Origin: Bacillota bacterium | GTDB lineage: Bacteria > Bacillota > Clostridia > Oscillospirales > Ethanoligenentaceae | NCBI GenBank assembly: GCA_023391535.1 | Contig: JAEWAU010000018.1 | Location: 1-5,893 of the forward strand | DNA: 5,893 bases | Direction: 5' to 3' | Part shown: piece after piece, positions 5,709 to 5,893 of the stretch | Layout: each line of letters begins with the position of its first letter | Numbering within the stretch: position 1 is the stretch's first letter | Position numbers and translations under genes: made by a program | The notes under the pieces: generated by a model | Seen by the model: only the letters and a program-made list of their open reading frames with translations | Told to the model about the DNA's origin: nothing | Databases searched by the model: none

Positions 5709-5893
5709 GCCCGATTCCTCCCAAACGGTTTTTTGCCGGGGAACGGAGCCCTGCCCGCGGGGCGGGCGAAGCTCTGCGGCCGCCCGGTACGATTCTCCGA
5801 TAAACCTGCGGATAAAATCCGCGCCAAAACCACGCGGAAAGCCTTTGCCGCGGATTTCGACCTCCCTTTTCATCGGAGAAAAGGTTGAAAACA
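5709..5893. other. Right-edge non-coding leader with short inverted repeats
   Basis: No gene is supported in these 185 bases. They contain two small perfect inverted repeats: GCGGAT-AAA-ATCCGC (5808-5822) and GCCCGC-GGG-GCGGGC (5753-5767). Neither has a U tract. A very weak promoter-like pair on the minus strand (TTGGCG, 17 bases, TTTATC) overlaps the first repeat, but is too poor to call. The region is presumably the leader of the 60-residue gene, or the intergenic space after an upstream gene outside the window. Confidence 0.4.
5717..5722 (-). promoter_or_regulatory. Ribosome binding site deciding the 60-residue protein start
   Basis: GGGAGG on the minus strand, eight bases before the ATG at 5708. 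It is the main argument that translation starts here and not at the in-frame ATG at 5873. Confidence 0.7.

Noticed and set aside
5709..5873. N-terminal extension of the 60-residue protein to the ATG at 5873
   Set aside because: The ATG at 5708 has a much better ribosome binding site. The extra residues are Arg/Gly/Pro-rich with no domain character, although the extension cannot be excluded without homologues.
5166..5888. 240-codon plus-strand open frame at the right edge
   Set aside because: It crosses two minus-strand genes and their spacer, has no ribosome binding site support and no recognisable motif.

Overview
The window is a GC-rich bacterial segment with six genes, all on the minus strand, so it reads right to left. 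The AGGAGG-type ribosome binding sites, the AT-rich TATAAT promoter and U-tract hairpins in an otherwise GC-rich sequence, and the gene families together suggest a high-GC Firmicute of the Clostridia (possibly a gut lineage). This assignment is an inference; no rRNA or taxonomic marker is present.

Layout from right to left: (1) 5526-5708, a 60-residue acidic protein of unknown function with a good ribosome binding site. (2) 4039-5424, a class 3-type aldehyde dehydrogenase with all catalytic motifs. (3) 3423-3974, a small P-loop kinase-like protein of the FlaR/adenylate-kinase-like group, starting at GTG. (4) 2251-3402, a polytopic permease of the ArsB/SLC13 (ion transporter) superfamily. Genes 2 to 4 have short gaps (64 and 20 bases) with no obvious terminator, so they may be one transcript, ending at a candidate hairpin over the permease stop codon. 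(5) 1469-2107, a TetR/AcrR regulator. (6) 187-1488, a condensation-domain-like (HxxxDG) acyltransferase that overlaps the regulator gene by 20 bases.

The most informative regulatory site lies in front of the regulator gene: a perfect 42-base inverted repeat overlapping a consensus TATAAT box and followed by eight T residues on the coding strand. It looks like an autoregulatory TetR operator for the regulator-acyltransferase pair, and could also stop read-through from the permease operon.

The left 186 bases carry no supported gene. They hold an unusually dense set of inverted repeats: a nested three-way-junction-like structure, and a perfect 42-base palindrome followed by T7 on the plus strand. 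The ends of that palindrome resemble IS6-family terminal repeats. These repeats can pair in two mutually exclusive ways.

I see no CRISPR array, RNA gene, complete mobile element or obvious defence system. The genes themselves are recognisable families; the unusual content is in the intergenic DNA and in the undetermined substrate of the TetR-linked acyltransferase.
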